The notes under the pieces: model-generated
Told to the model about the DNA's origin: nothing
The model's database searches: none
What the model saw: only the letters and a program-made list of their open reading frames with translations
Translations under genes and position numbers: made by a program
Assembly (NCBI GenBank): GCA_963836375.1
Contig: CAWIJK010000002.1
Location: forward strand, 186,001-250,000
Source of the DNA: CAWIJK01 sp963836375
GTDB lineage: Bacteria > Actinomycetota > Acidimicrobiia > Acidimicrobiales > RAAP-2
Direction: 5' to 3'
Length of the DNA stretch: 64,000 nt
Part shown: in pieces, positions 25,863-33,841 of the stretch
Layout: each line of letters opens with the position of its first letter
Numbering within the stretch: the stretch's first letter is position 1

Positions 25863-26417
25863 TCAGGTGAGCAGCCCGATCGACGCCCCGGTCCCCCCCA
25901 AGAAGCCGAGATGGATGGCCCCGGCGCTCTGGGCCAGCACCAGGGCCACCGAGACCGCCAGCACCAGGACCAAGACCACCACCAAGAGGGGCTGCCACCG
26001 GGCGAGGCCCCCGGGTCGGCGCCGTCGGACCAGGGTCGCCGCCGGCGCCGGCGACCCGGGCCCCGCGCCCTCGGGGCCGGCGACGGGGCCCCGCCGGGCC
26101 GCCTCGACGAGTCGGCCCAGCTCGCTCGGATCTCGGCCGGGCGCGAAGAAGCGGGCGAGCCGGCCGTGGCTCTGGAGGGTGAGGATGGCGCCGCCCGCCC
26201 CCGGGTCCACCCGCCACCCGTCGACCGAGCCCCACCCGATCAACTGGGGTGGGGACCCCGGGGCCCCCACCGCGATGCCCGACCGGTCGACCGAGAGCGA
26301 CAGGCCCCGGGCGGCCGGTCCCCGGTCGTCGGGGCCCACCAGGTCGACCCCGTGGAGCCTTAGGCCGGGGCCGCCCCCGGCTCCCGTCGGGGCCGTCCCG
26401 CTCGCGTCGCCCGTCAC
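25863..26417 (-). CDS. Hypothetical tail-anchored protein
   Basis: 184 residues. A soluble N-terminal part with IAVGAPGSPPQLIGWGSVDG and AILTLQSHGRLARFFAPGRD has the look of a PH-like or bacterial beta-barrel domain. It is followed by an Arg/Pro/Gly-rich linker and one membrane helix (PLLVVVLVLVLAVSVALVLA) near the C-terminus. No family recognised with confidence. The GTG start at 26417 lies 6 bases after the deacetylase stop, so the two are probably cotranscribed. Confidence 0.6.
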   Translation of the reverse strand: MTGDASGTAPTGAGGGPGLRLHGVDLVGPDDRGPAARGLSLSVDRSGIAVGAPGSPPQLIGWGSVDGWRVDPGAGGAILTLQSHGRLARFFAPGRDPSELGRLVEAARRGPVAGPEGAGPGSPAPAATLVRRRRPGGLARWQPLLVVVLVLVLAVSVALVLAQSAGAIHLGFLGGTGASIGLLT

Positions 26418-26423
26418 CGCGGC

Positions 26424-27257
26424 TCAGCCCCGGCGGGCCAGCTCGCGCAGTGCCCGGTAGCCGATCAGGGTCACCCCGGCCCCGGCCAGGGCGGCCCGGA
26501 GCCCGTCGTCAGCGCAGACCATGCGGTGGTCGTCCACCCGGGCCTCCCAGTCCGACGCGATGGCCCGGAGCTCGGGACTGTCGACGGCGGGGTGCACCAG
26601 GGTCTCGGTCACGCCGGGTTTGAGCTCCGAGAGGCGCTCTTCGAAGAGCGCACGGCTGCCGACGCCGGGGACGAACAGCATGTGGTCGGTGAAGACGACG
26701 CCGGCGTGGGCGGCCACGTCCCGGGCCGGGAAGCCCAGGTAGTCCTCGAGACGACCGCCCAGCATGCGCAGCGGGAGCCCGAACTCGACCGCCATGTCCA
26801 CGTAGACGTCGAAGAACTCGGGCCGGAGCTGGAGGACGGCCATGTGGGCGTCGAGGTGGCTGACGTCGAATCCCCACAGGATCGCCCGCTCGATCTGGGC
26901 CCGGCACTCCCGGCGGACCTCGTCGAGGTCGGCGTGGTCCCAGACGTCCTCCATCGTGCGAGGGAAGCCGCCGTCGCCGCCCAGCAGCGAGGGGGCGTGG
27001 GTGATCGGTCCCCAGCGGTAGAGCTCGTGCTCGGCGGTGAGGGTGAGGTGCACCCCGATGTCCTCGCCGCGGTAGCGGGCGGCCGCCTCCCGGGCCCAGG
27101 GGCACGGGACCATCAAGGTGGCGCTGGTGACCAGACCCGAGTGGAGGCACTCGAAGACGGCGACGTTGGCCGAGTGGCAGAACCCCAGATCGTCGGCGTT
27201 GAGGATGAGCAGCTTGGCGTCGGCGTCGTAGCCGAGGCGCTCGGCCAAGGTGTCCAT
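26424..27257 (-). CDS. ChbG/HpnK (YdjC) family carbohydrate deacetylase
   Basis: 277 residues. LLILNADDLGFCHSANVAVF carries the Asp-Asp metal motif; VSHLDAHMAVLQLRPEF has the His-x-Asp-x-His metal ligands. These define the YdjC family, Mg-dependent deacetylases of acetylated sugars. LVHPAVDSPELR near the C-terminus is also typical. ATG 27257 has TACCGT 6 bases upstream. It lies 43 bases after purE but appears to have its own promoter. Confidence 0.88.
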   Translation of the reverse strand: MDTLAERLGYDADAKLLILNADDLGFCHSANVAVFECLHSGLVTSATLMVPCPWAREAAARYRGEDIGVHLTLTAEHELYRWGPITHAPSLLGGDGGFPRTMEDVWDHADLDEVRRECRAQIERAILWGFDVSHLDAHMAVLQLRPEFFDVYVDMAVEFGLPLRMLGGRLEDYLGFPARDVAAHAGVVFTDHMLFVPGVGSRALFEERLSELKPGVTETLVHPAVDSPELRAIASDWEARVDDHRMVCADDGLRAALAGAGVTLIGYRALRELARRG

Positions 27258-27263
27258 CCCCCG

Positions 27264-27269
27264 ACGGTA
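27264..27269 (-). promoter_or_regulatory. Leaderless -10 element of the ydjC-like gene
   Basis: TACCGT on the minus strand ends 6 bases before the ATG. Confidence 0.4.
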
Positions 27270-27300
27270 GCGTCCCCGAAAGAGCCCCGGCGCGCCGTGC

Positions 27301-27819
27301 TCAGCCGCCCGGGCCCCCGGGGGTGAGCCCGGCGTCCTGGCGCTTCGCCTGCTCGGCCAGCTCGGCCTGGAAGGCGGCCATGGCCCCGGCGAGCCCGGGG
27401 TCACCCAGGGCCAGGATGCGCACGGCCAGCAGTCCGGCGTTGCGGGCGCCGTTGACGGCCATCGTCGCTACCGGGACCCCGCGGGGCATCTGGACGATGG
27501 AGAGCAACGAGTCGAGGCCGTCGAGGGTGGCCAGGGCGACCGGGACACCGATCACCGGCAGGGTGGTCACCGCGGCGAGCATCCCGGGCAGGTGGGCCGC
27601 CCCACCGGCCCCGGCGATGAGGACCCGCAGGCCCCGCCCGGCCGCGCCGTGGCCGAAGGCCAGCATCTCGTCGGGGGTCCGGTGGGCCGAGACCACCCGA
27701 ACCTCGTGGGGCACCGAGAAGCGGTCGAGCATCTCGACCGCCCCCTCCATGACCGAGAGGTCCGAGGAGCTGCCCATCACCACGGCCACCAGGGGCCCCC
27801 CGGTGGCGGCCGCCGTCAC
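27301..27819 (-). CDS. purE: N5-carboxyaminoimidazole ribonucleotide mutase
   Basis: 172 residues. VMGSSSDLSVMEGAVEMLD and VVSAHRTPDEMLAFG hold the PurE active site, and VLIAGAGGAAHLPGMLAAVT follows. It converts N5-CAIR to CAIR in purine synthesis. The GTG start at 27819 overlaps the purK stop as GTGA, so PurK and PurE are coupled. The C-terminal tail is Gly/Pro-rich. Confidence 0.96.
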   Translation of the reverse strand: MTAAATGGPLVAVVMGSSSDLSVMEGAVEMLDRFSVPHEVRVVSAHRTPDEMLAFGHGAAGRGLRVLIAGAGGAAHLPGMLAAVTTLPVIGVPVALATLDGLDSLLSIVQMPRGVPVATMAVNGARNAGLLAVRILALGDPGLAGAMAAFQAELAEQAKRQDAGLTPGGPGG

Positions 27820-29030
27820 GGCGCCCCCACCTCGAGCCCGAGGACCTCGGGGACCGGGGTGCCCAGGGCCACCGCGGCGGCCCATGCCCGGGACCGGACG
27901 CCCTGGTCTCTTTCCCCCACGACGGTCACGTGGCCCAGTTTGCGTCCCGGACGGGCCCCCTTGCCATACAGGTGGACGTGGGCCCCGGGGACCGAGAGGG
28001 CGTCGGCCAGCCCGGCGTAGGGCCCGGCACCGTCGGGCGCCCCGAAGACGTTGACGCTGGCCACGGCGGGCGCCGTCAGGGCGGTGGACCCGAGGGGCAG
28101 GTCGAGGACGGCCCGGAGGTGGTTCTCGAACTGCGAGGTGACGGCGCCCTCGATCGTCCAGTGCCCCGAGTTGTGCGGCCGGGCGGCGACCTCGTTGACC
28201 AAGAGCGCCCCGCCGGTCCAGAAGAGCTCGACGGCGAGGACCCCGAGCGACCCGACGACCTCGGCCACCCGGTGCCCGAGCTCGCGGGCGCCCTCGAGGA
28301 CCTCGGCGCTGAGCCGGGCCGGCACCACCAGCTCCCGGCAGACCCCGTCGACCTGGGCGGTCTCGACCGCCGGCCACACCGCCGAGGCGCCGCTCGGGCT
28401 CCGGGCGACCAGCACGGCGAGCTCGGCGACCAGGGGGACCTGAGCCTCGACCAGCATCGGGGTGCCGCTCGCCGCGGCACCGGCCAGCACGGCCCGGGCC
28501 TGCTCGAGGTCCTCGACCGGCCAGACCCCCCGGCCGTCGTAGCCCCCCCGGGCCGCCTTCAAGACGACCGGCCAGCGGTGGGTGGCGGCGAAGCGCTCGA
28601 CGGCGCCGAGCGCCTCGGGGGGGCCGGGGAGGTCGGCGAAGGGGGGGACGGGGACCCCGGCCCCGGCCAGGCGCCGGCGCATCGTCGACTTGTCCACCGC
28701 CACCTCGAGGGTCCCGACGCCGGGCCGGACGGCGACCCCGGCCGCGGCCAGCGCGGCCACGCTCGGGAGGTCGACCAGCTCGTGGTCGAAGGTGACCACG
28801 TCGCAGCGGCCGGCCAGGGCCGCCAGCGCGGCGCGGTCTCGTGGCGAACCCGCGACCACGACCCCGGCCGCCGGCGTCGCCACCTCGTCCAGGCGCTCGG
28901 CCATCACCACCGTGTCGATCCCGAGGGCGCTGGCCGACTCGCACAGCATCCGGGCCAACTGGCCGGCCCCCACGATGCCGACGACCGGCGCCCGGGTCCG
29001 GTGCGCGCAACTAGCCTCGGATCGGGACAT
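27816..29030 (-). CDS. purK: N5-carboxyaminoimidazole ribonucleotide synthase
   Basis: 404-residue ATP-grasp enzyme that carboxylates AIR to N5-CAIR. VVGIVGAGQLARMLCESA at the N-terminus, the ATP-binding KAARGGYDGRGVW, and ELFWTGGALLVNEVAARPHN with the metal-binding Glu and Asn are all present. ATG 29030 is preceded by TAGCCT at 7 bases and has no ribosome-binding site. It pairs with PurE, which confirms the two-step bacterial route. Confidence 0.96.
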   Translation of the reverse strand: MSRSEASCAHRTRAPVVGIVGAGQLARMLCESASALGIDTVVMAERLDEVATPAAGVVVAGSPRDRAALAALAGRCDVVTFDHELVDLPSVAALAAAGVAVRPGVGTLEVAVDKSTMRRRLAGAGVPVPPFADLPGPPEALGAVERFAATHRWPVVLKAARGGYDGRGVWPVEDLEQARAVLAGAAASGTPMLVEAQVPLVAELAVLVARSPSGASAVWPAVETAQVDGVCRELVVPARLSAEVLEGARELGHRVAEVVGSLGVLAVELFWTGGALLVNEVAARPHNSGHWTIEGAVTSQFENHLRAVLDLPLGSTALTAPAVASVNVFGAPDGAGPYAGLADALSVPGAHVHLYGKGARPGRKLGHVTVVGERDQGVRSRAWAAAVALGTPVPEVLGLEVGAP

Positions 29031-29037
29031 TCACCGA

Positions 29038-29043
29038 AGGCTA
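29038..29043 (-). promoter_or_regulatory. Leaderless -10 element of purK-purE
   Basis: TAGCCT on the minus strand ends 7 bases before the purK ATG. Another TAGCCT is on the + strand at 29012-29017, about 66 bases before the divergent LLM gene. Confidence 0.5.
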
Positions 29044-29083
29044 CCGGCCCCGACCGGGCCGTCCGGGGAAGGACGTGGAGACC

Positions 29084-29989
29084 ATGCGCATCGGGATCAT
29101 GATGGACGTGGACCGCCCCATCGACGAGATCCTGGCCCAGGTCCAGGGGTTCGCCGACGACGGCTTCGCCAGCGCCTGGGCGATCCAGGTCTTCGGCCAC
29201 GACGCGCTGACCCTATTGGCCGTGGTGGGCAACCGGGTGCCGGGCATCGGGCTCGGGACCGCGGTGGTCCCGATCTACGCCCGTCACCCCCAGGTGATGG
29301 CCCAGCAAGCCCTCACGGTCCAAGACGCGTCGGGCGGCCGGTTGACACTGGGCATCGGGCTCTCCCACCAGATGGTGGTCGAGAACCTCTGGGGGTACAG
29401 CTACGACAAGCCGGCCCGCCAGATGCGCGAGTACCTCTCGGCCCTGCTGCCGATGCTGGCCGGCGAGACGGTGGCCCTCGACGGAGAGGTGGTCACCGCC
29501 CACACCTACGCCCCCCTCGAGATCCCCGGCGCCCCGGCGCCGCCGGTCCTGGTGGCCGCCCTCGGGCCGGCCATGCTCGGACTGGCCGGCCGGGTGGCGG
29601 CCGGGACGGTCACCTGGATGACCGGGACGGCGGCGATCGGCGGCCACATCGTCCCGACCATCACCGCAGCGGCGGAGAAGGCCGGCCGACCGGCCCCGCG
29701 GGTGGTGGTCGGCCTGCCGGTCACCGTGACCGACGACGTCGAGCACGCCAACGAGCGGATCGACAAGGCCTTCGCCCTGTACCCGAGCCTGCCGTCGTAC
29801 AAGGCGATGCTCGACAAGGCGGGCGCCAGCCAGCCGTCCGACGTCTCCTTCGTGGGCAATGAGGCGCGCGTCGCCGAGCAGCTCGACGAGCTGGCCCGGG
29901 CCGGGGGGACCGAGTTCGTGGCCGCCGTGCTCGGCAACCCCGAGGAGAAGGAGCGCACCAAGGCGGTGCTGCTGGCCGCCACCGGTTGA
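29084..29989 (+). CDS. LLM class flavin/F420-dependent oxidoreductase
   Basis: 301 residues. MRIGIMMDVDRPIDEILAQV, FASAWAIQVFGHDALTLLAV, GIGLGTAVVPIYARHPQVMA and SGGRLTLGIGLSHQMVVENL follow the luciferase-like fold found in F420-dependent enzymes (TIGR03564-like). VLVAALGPAMLGLAGRVAAG is also typical. ATG 29084 has GGGGAAGGA about 10 bases upstream; GTG 29075 is too close to that site. The substrate is unknown. It is divergent from purK. Confidence 0.88.
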   Translation: MRIGIMMDVDRPIDEILAQVQGFADDGFASAWAIQVFGHDALTLLAVVGNRVPGIGLGTAVVPIYARHPQVMAQQALTVQDASGGRLTLGIGLSHQMVVENLWGYSYDKPARQMREYLSALLPMLAGETVALDGEVVTAHTYAPLEIPGAPAPPVLVAALGPAMLGLAGRVAAGTVTWMTGTAAIGGHIVPTITAAAEKAGRPAPRVVVGLPVTVTDDVEHANERIDKAFALYPSLPSYKAMLDKAGASQPSDVSFVGNEARVAEQLDELARAGGTEFVAAVLGNPEEKERTKAVLLAATG

Positions 29990-30038
29990 GCCGAGGGTCG
30001 GGGCCCCGGCCGGCGAGGGACCGTCGCCGTCGCCGCGC

Positions 30039-30641
30039 TCAGTGGGCGATGGTCGTGTGCTTGAACTCGTTCAGCGCCGGCTGCTCGTCGATCAGGCGCA
30101 CCACCGGCTCGATGGTGGCCCGGGCCAGTGCGGCGTCGCCCTTGGGCCGGGTCATCAACCGGACGAAGACGGCGTGGTCACCGGTGATGAAGGTGGGGAC
30201 CCCGAAGACGCCGTGGGTCTCGACGGCGTCGGTGTGGGCGCGGCGGAACTCCTCGAGGGCCCAGCCCTCACCGGTGGCGGCCAGCACCGCGTCTGCGTCC
30301 AGACCGTTCTCGACCAGCACGTCGCCCACCACCTGGCGGGTCCGCAGATCGCGGCCCTCGTCGTGGCGGGCCACGAACAGGGCACGGTGCAGGCCCAAGA
30401 AGCGGTCGGCGAACCGGTCCCGCACGACGATGGCCGCCAACATGGCCAGCAGGTCGTCGGCCTTGGCCGGGTCCTCCCAAACCGCAGTCCCGCCCTCGGC
30501 CACGTGGACCTGACTGAGCGAGAACGGGACGAATGACACCTCCCAGGGCGCGCCGTCCTCGAGACCGGCGATCAGGTGCTCGTGGGCGTTGCGGGCGAAC
30601 GGGCAGCGGTAGTCCCAGGTGACGGCGAAGCGCAGGGTCAT
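30039..30641 (-). CDS. DsbA-family thioredoxin-fold protein (Rv2466c-like)
   Basis: 200 residues. AVTWDYRCPFARNAHEHLIA is the thioredoxin active-site region, but the usual C-x-x-C is C-P-F-A: the second cysteine is missing. VFGVPTFITGDHAVFVRLM contains the cis-Pro loop. Overall it resembles the mycothiol-dependent Rv2466c/FrnE group. With a single Cys it could act by a monothiol mechanism with mycothiol, or as a glutathione-transferase-like enzyme; this is inference. ATG 30641. Confidence 0.8.
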   Translation of the reverse strand: MTLRFAVTWDYRCPFARNAHEHLIAGLEDGAPWEVSFVPFSLSQVHVAEGGTAVWEDPAKADDLLAMLAAIVVRDRFADRFLGLHRALFVARHDEGRDLRTRQVVGDVLVENGLDADAVLAATGEGWALEEFRRAHTDAVETHGVFGVPTFITGDHAVFVRLMTRPKGDAALARATIEPVVRLIDEQPALNEFKHTTIAH

Positions 30642-30721
30642 GCACCGTGCAACGACCGGGCCCGGACCACGATTCCCGCCCGCCGCCGCCGTGCCGACCA
30701 AGGGCGCGGGCGGCCGCGGGT

Positions 30722-31360
30722 TCAGCGGGGACGCAGCCGGCGGCGCCCGACGATCCCGATGGCCACGCCGATGACCACGCCGATGACTGCGCCGCCCACC
30801 ACGTCGCTCGCGTGGTGGGCCCGCAGGTAGACCCGGCTGGCGGCCACGGCGGTGGCGAAGGTCAGGTAGGCGGCGGCCTCGCCCGGGCTGTCGGCCAGGG
30901 CCACCGCCGTGCAGAAGGCGGCCAGGGTGTGCCCGCTCGGGAAGCTCGAGCTGGTGGGCGCCCGGACCGGCACCGCCCGGCCGCCAGCGGGCGCCGCTGG
31001 CCGGGATCGTCTGACCGTGGCCTTGACGGCGGCGTTGACGGTGAGCGACGAGAAGCCGGCCAGGGCCAGTGCCCGCAGGGCCCGGCGCCGGGCCTCACCC
31101 GGTCGCCGGCCCTTGAGGGCGGCCAACAGCGACCAGACGACGCCGTAGTCGGCCAGGTTGGAGACGACCGCCGCGCCGGCCTCGAGGCCGGGCCGTCCCC
31201 GGAACCGCTCGATCAGACCGTCGACGGCCTGGTCGAAACGGTCGAACCCCGACCCTTCCCGCCCGGGGTGGTCGGGAGCCCCCTCGGGCGCCTCGGGGGC
31301 GCCGACCGGGCTCAGGACGCCTCGGCAACCACCGGCACGCTCCCGCCGAAGGCGGGGCAC
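30722..31360 (-). CDS. PAP2-family membrane phosphatase
   Basis: 212 residues from GTG 31360. The three PAP2 motifs are present: KATVRRSRP, SFPSGHTLAAFC, and SRVYLRAHHASDVVGG. Several hydrophobic helices follow these motifs, ending in IGVVIGVAIGIVGRRRLRP. Such enzymes dephosphorylate lipid phosphates such as phosphatidic acid or undecaprenyl pyrophosphate. The start is uncertain; GTG 31360 overlaps the upstream nuclease gene by 49 bases, and no later ATG or GTG precedes the conserved part. Confidence 0.83.
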   Translation of the reverse strand: MPRLRRERAGGCRGVLSPVGAPEAPEGAPDHPGREGSGFDRFDQAVDGLIERFRGRPGLEAGAAVVSNLADYGVVWSLLAALKGRRPGEARRRALRALALAGFSSLTVNAAVKATVRRSRPAAPAGGRAVPVRAPTSSSFPSGHTLAAFCTAVALADSPGEAAAYLTFATAVAASRVYLRAHHASDVVGGAVIGVVIGVAIGIVGRRRLRPR

Positions 31361-32109
31361 AGGGCCTGGAAGTTGCAGTAGGCGCACAGGGGGCCCGGGC
31401 GGGGCCGGAAGTCCTCCCGGGCACAGGCGCGCTCGATGGCCTGCCAGACAGCGGTCGTGCGCTGGCGCTGGCCCCGGACGGACTGCTCGGTCGGCACGGC
31501 CGTGATGGCGACGGGATCCCGGAGGTGCAAAAGGCGCACGGCGACCGGCACCCGCCCGAGCACCCGTTCGCACAGGAGCGAGTAGATGTGGACCCCGCTC
31601 AGGCGGGCTTGCTCGAAACGCACCGAGGGGGCCCGCCCGGTCTTGTAGTCGACGACCACCAGGTCGTCGTGGTCGTCGATGTCCAGGCGGTCGATGATCC
31701 CCCGCAGGCGCATCCCGGCCAGGTCGGTCTCGATCCCGAGCTCGACGCCCACGGCCCGGACCCCGTCGGGGTCCTCGAGCTCGAAGTAGTTGCGGACCAG
31801 TACCTCGGCGTCGGCCAGGAACGCCTCGGCGTCGCCGGGGCTCAGCTCGAGGGCGACGAACTCGGGGTCCGTCCCGAGGCGCTCCCAGGCCGCGGCCAGC
31901 TCGCCCAGGGCGTTGTCGAGGCTGCGCGAGCCGGCCGGGTGGCGCCAGAACAGGGCCTCGAGCGCGGCGTGGACCAGGGTGCCCTTCACCGCCGGGGCCG
32001 AGGGCGGCTCGGGGAGCCGGTCGATGATGGCGAACCGGAAGGCCAGCGGGCAGTCGGTGAACGAGGAAACCTTGGAGGGCGAGAGGGTCCTCGGGAGGGC
32101 GAGCGGCAT
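31312..32109 (-). CDS. RecB-family PD-(D/E)XK exonuclease with Fe-S cysteines
   Basis: 265 residues. TLSPSKVSSFTDCPLAFRFA at the N-terminus, KGTLVHAALEALFWRHPAG, the nuclease core IDRLDIDDHDDLVVVDYKTG (Asp and Asp-x-Lys), and a C-terminal cluster LCAYCNFQALCP. The N-terminal Cys plus three late Cys match the iron-sulfur cluster of Cas4/AddB-like nucleases. ATG 32109 is chosen over GTG 32139 because TAACCT sits 7 bases before it. No CRISPR locus is nearby, so a general DNA repair role is likely. Confidence 0.87.
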   Translation of the reverse strand: MPLALPRTLSPSKVSSFTDCPLAFRFAIIDRLPEPPSAPAVKGTLVHAALEALFWRHPAGSRSLDNALGELAAAWERLGTDPEFVALELSPGDAEAFLADAEVLVRNYFELEDPDGVRAVGVELGIETDLAGMRLRGIIDRLDIDDHDDLVVVDYKTGRAPSVRFEQARLSGVHIYSLLCERVLGRVPVAVRLLHLRDPVAITAVPTEQSVRGQRQRTTAVWQAIERACAREDFRPRPGPLCAYCNFQALCPAFGGSVPVVAEAS

Positions 32110-32116
32110 CGGGCCA

Positions 32117-32122
32117 AGGTTA
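32117..32122 (-). promoter_or_regulatory. Leaderless -10 element deciding the RecB-like start
   Basis: TAACCT on the minus strand ends 7 bases before ATG 32109. The upstream alternative GTG 32139 would lie before this element. Confidence 0.45.
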
Positions 32123-32210
32123 CGACGGGGATGCGACACCGGGGCCGGATGCCCCCGTGGGCCGCCGACGGCCCGGGAACCCCGACCCCCAGGTGTAGAA
32201 AGGTCGGGTC

Positions 32211-32306
32211 ATGGCCTCGCACCGCACCCGGCGCCCGAACCGCTCGGGACCGACCGGGGGTTCGGCGCGCCCGGGACCGCCGGTCGCTCGGGACCGGGGG
32301 CGCTGA
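32211..32306 (+). CDS. Short Arg-rich ORF coupled to the next gene
   Basis: 31 codons starting MASHRTRRPNRSGPTGGSAR and ending RDRGR, preceded by GAAAGG at 32198-32203. Its TGA overlaps the ATG of the next gene (TGATG at 32304-32308). It may be a leader peptide or a small protein; no homology recognised. Confidence 0.3.
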   Translation: MASHRTRRPNRSGPTGGSARPGPPVARDRGR

Positions 32307-32620
32307 TGGCGCCGACCAGGCGTCGTCGGGTCTCGGGGTCGGCCCACCAGGGCCACCTGCGCCGGACGACCGAGTGGCACGGGCTCGGCCCGGGCGACCC
32401 GGTCGCCGTGACCGGCACCCGCCTGCGCAGTGCCTCGTGGACGTTCGTCGCCCACGTGCACAACACGGTGAGCGGTGAGGAGTCGATCGAAGTGGTCGGC
32501 GGTCGGCCCGGCGACCGCAAGATCCGCTCGTTCCGACCCGACCAGGTGTTTCCGCCGTCGGCCCGGCGGGGCCCCGGCCCGCCCTCCCTGGCCGACGCGC
32601 CGCAGCTCCCGCTGCACTGA
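32306..32620 (+). CDS. Conserved small basic protein, unknown function
   Basis: 104 residues, starting MAPTRRRRVSGSAHQGHLRR and continuing TTEWHGLGPGDPVAVTGTRL, WTFVAHVHNTVSGEESIEVV and RPGDRKIRSFRPDQVFP. The conserved-looking central part resembles a small beta-barrel seen in actinobacterial hypothetical proteins near carboxylase or DNA-repair genes; I cannot name the family. It ends 18 bases from the opposite-strand zinc-ribbon gene. Confidence 0.6.
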   Translation: MAPTRRRRVSGSAHQGHLRRTTEWHGLGPGDPVAVTGTRLRSASWTFVAHVHNTVSGEESIEVVGGRPGDRKIRSFRPDQVFPPSARRGPGPPSLADAPQLPLH

Positions 32621-32638
32621 GCCCGGCCCGCGCCGGGC

Positions 32639-32938
32639 TCACGAGGCCCGGTCGAGCGGCCTCCCCTCGGGGGCCCCGGGGCCGAGCCGCGCCGACGAGG
32701 AGCGCGACGCCGGTCGCCCCGAGCCCTCCTTGTCGCCCCGATGCCGCTTCCGGGCCTGTTCGGCTTGGTGGGGGAGCGCCCCGTGGAGCGAGCAGTAGAG
32801 CCCGGCGTTGTAGATCGACAGGTGGGTGCCGCAGTGCGGCTCGGCGCACACCCGGCCGGCCATGTAGCGGGTGGGGCGGGTCTCGGAGCCCACCAGCTCG
32901 GCGCTGACCTTGTCGTGTGCGATGGCCCAGTCGTGCAC
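32639..32938 (-). CDS. Small putative zinc-binding protein
   Basis: 99 residues. VCAEPHCGTHLSIYNAGLYC followed by SLH gives C-x4-C-x11-C-x2-H, a likely zinc site. The C-terminal third is basic and low-complexity (RKRHRGDKEG). Similar small proteins are common in actinobacteria, function unknown. GTG 32938 sits 4 bases after AGGAGGG; the TTG at 32941 is too close to that site. Confidence 0.65.
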   Translation of the reverse strand: MHDWAIAHDKVSAELVGSETRPTRYMAGRVCAEPHCGTHLSIYNAGLYCSLHGALPHQAEQARKRHRGDKEGSGRPASRSSSARLGPGAPEGRPLDRAS

Positions 32939-33091
32939 CAAACCCTCCTCGCGGTCGCCCTCGTCTGCCTACCCGGGCCGACGCCTTCCCAAACCCGGGC
33001 GTGCCCGGCCCGTTGGCCACCACCGTCGAGAACGGCCGGCCGGCCCAGATCACCCACCCGGGGGCGGCCAACTGGGAAGCTGAACGGCGCC

Positions 33092-33841
33092 ATGGCCAAG
33101 GTGATGCGGACCCAGCAGGATCTGCCCGACGTCGCCCGGCTGCTCAGCCTGTCCGACGGCGTGGTGGCCATCGCCCTGACCCTGCTCGTGCTGAACCTGC
33201 ACGTGCCGGACCTCCCGGCCCACCAGGGGGACTCGTGGAGCGCCCTGTGGCACGCCCTCTCCGACGACGGCCCGGTCTTCACCAGCTACGTGGTGTCCTT
33301 CTACGTCATCGCCCAGTTCTGGTTGGCCCACCACCGGGTCTTCAGGATGGTGGCCGGCCACGACGAGGGCCTGGCCTGGTGGAACTTCGCCTTCTTGTTC
33401 ACCATCACGATCATGCCGTTCACGAGCGCCATGCTGGGCGAGTACGGCAACAATCCGCTCGCCGTCGACCTCTTCGCCCTCAACCTGCTGCTGGCCAGCT
33501 TGTCCACCCAGTTGGTGATGATCTTTGCCCGGCGTCGCCACCTGCTCGTCGCCGGCCTCGACCCCGAGGTCATGCGCTCGGCCAGGGTCCGCTCGCTCGG
33601 GATCATGGTCGTCGTCTCGGTCTCGATGGCCGTGGCCTGGGAGGACACGAGCTGGGCCAAGTACATCTGGATCCTGCTCATCTTGGTGCCCCGGGGCGCT
33701 AGCCGGCTGGGCGGGGGCTCGGGGCGGTCTCTCGGCTTCCTGGCCCGCTTCGCCGGCCCGGGCAAGGCTGCCCACCCACGGCCCCCGAGAACCGTTGCCG
33801 GCCCGGGACCGGGGACCGAGCCCCCCGACGGCCATGGGTGA
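33092..33841 (+). CDS. TMEM175/DUF1211-family putative potassium channel
   Basis: 249 residues. ARLLSLSDGVVAIALTLLVL is the first-helix motif of TMEM175 channels (family consensus R-x3-FSDG), here with Leu in place of Phe. Further helices follow: FTSYVVSFYVIAQFWLAHHR, FLFTITIMPFTSAML, VDLFALNLLLASLSTQLVM, and MVVVSVSMAVAWEDTSW. The C-terminus is a Gly/Pro-rich tail. TMEM175-type proteins are K+ leak channels. ATG 33092 follows a weak GGGAAG. The stop overlaps the thioesterase start by 8 bases. Confidence 0.85.
   Translation: MAKVMRTQQDLPDVARLLSLSDGVVAIALTLLVLNLHVPDLPAHQGDSWSALWHALSDDGPVFTSYVVSFYVIAQFWLAHHRVFRMVAGHDEGLAWWNFAFLFTITIMPFTSAMLGEYGNNPLAVDLFALNLLLASLSTQLVMIFARRRHLLVAGLDPEVMRSARVRSLGIMVVVSVSMAVAWEDTSWAKYIWILLILVPRGASRLGGGSGRSLGFLARFAGPGKAAHPRPPRTVAGPGPGTEPPDGHG

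Noticed and set aside
29012..29017. TAGCCT on the + strand as promoter of the LLM gene at 29084
   Set aside because: It is 66 bases from the start, which has its own ribosome-binding site; possible but not supported by the fixed spacing seen for the other elements.
31312..32139. RecB-like nuclease as a Cas4 of a CRISPR system
   Set aside because: The cysteine-containing PD-(D/E)XK fold fits Cas4-like proteins, but no cas gene or repeat array is in the window; the context is general metabolism.
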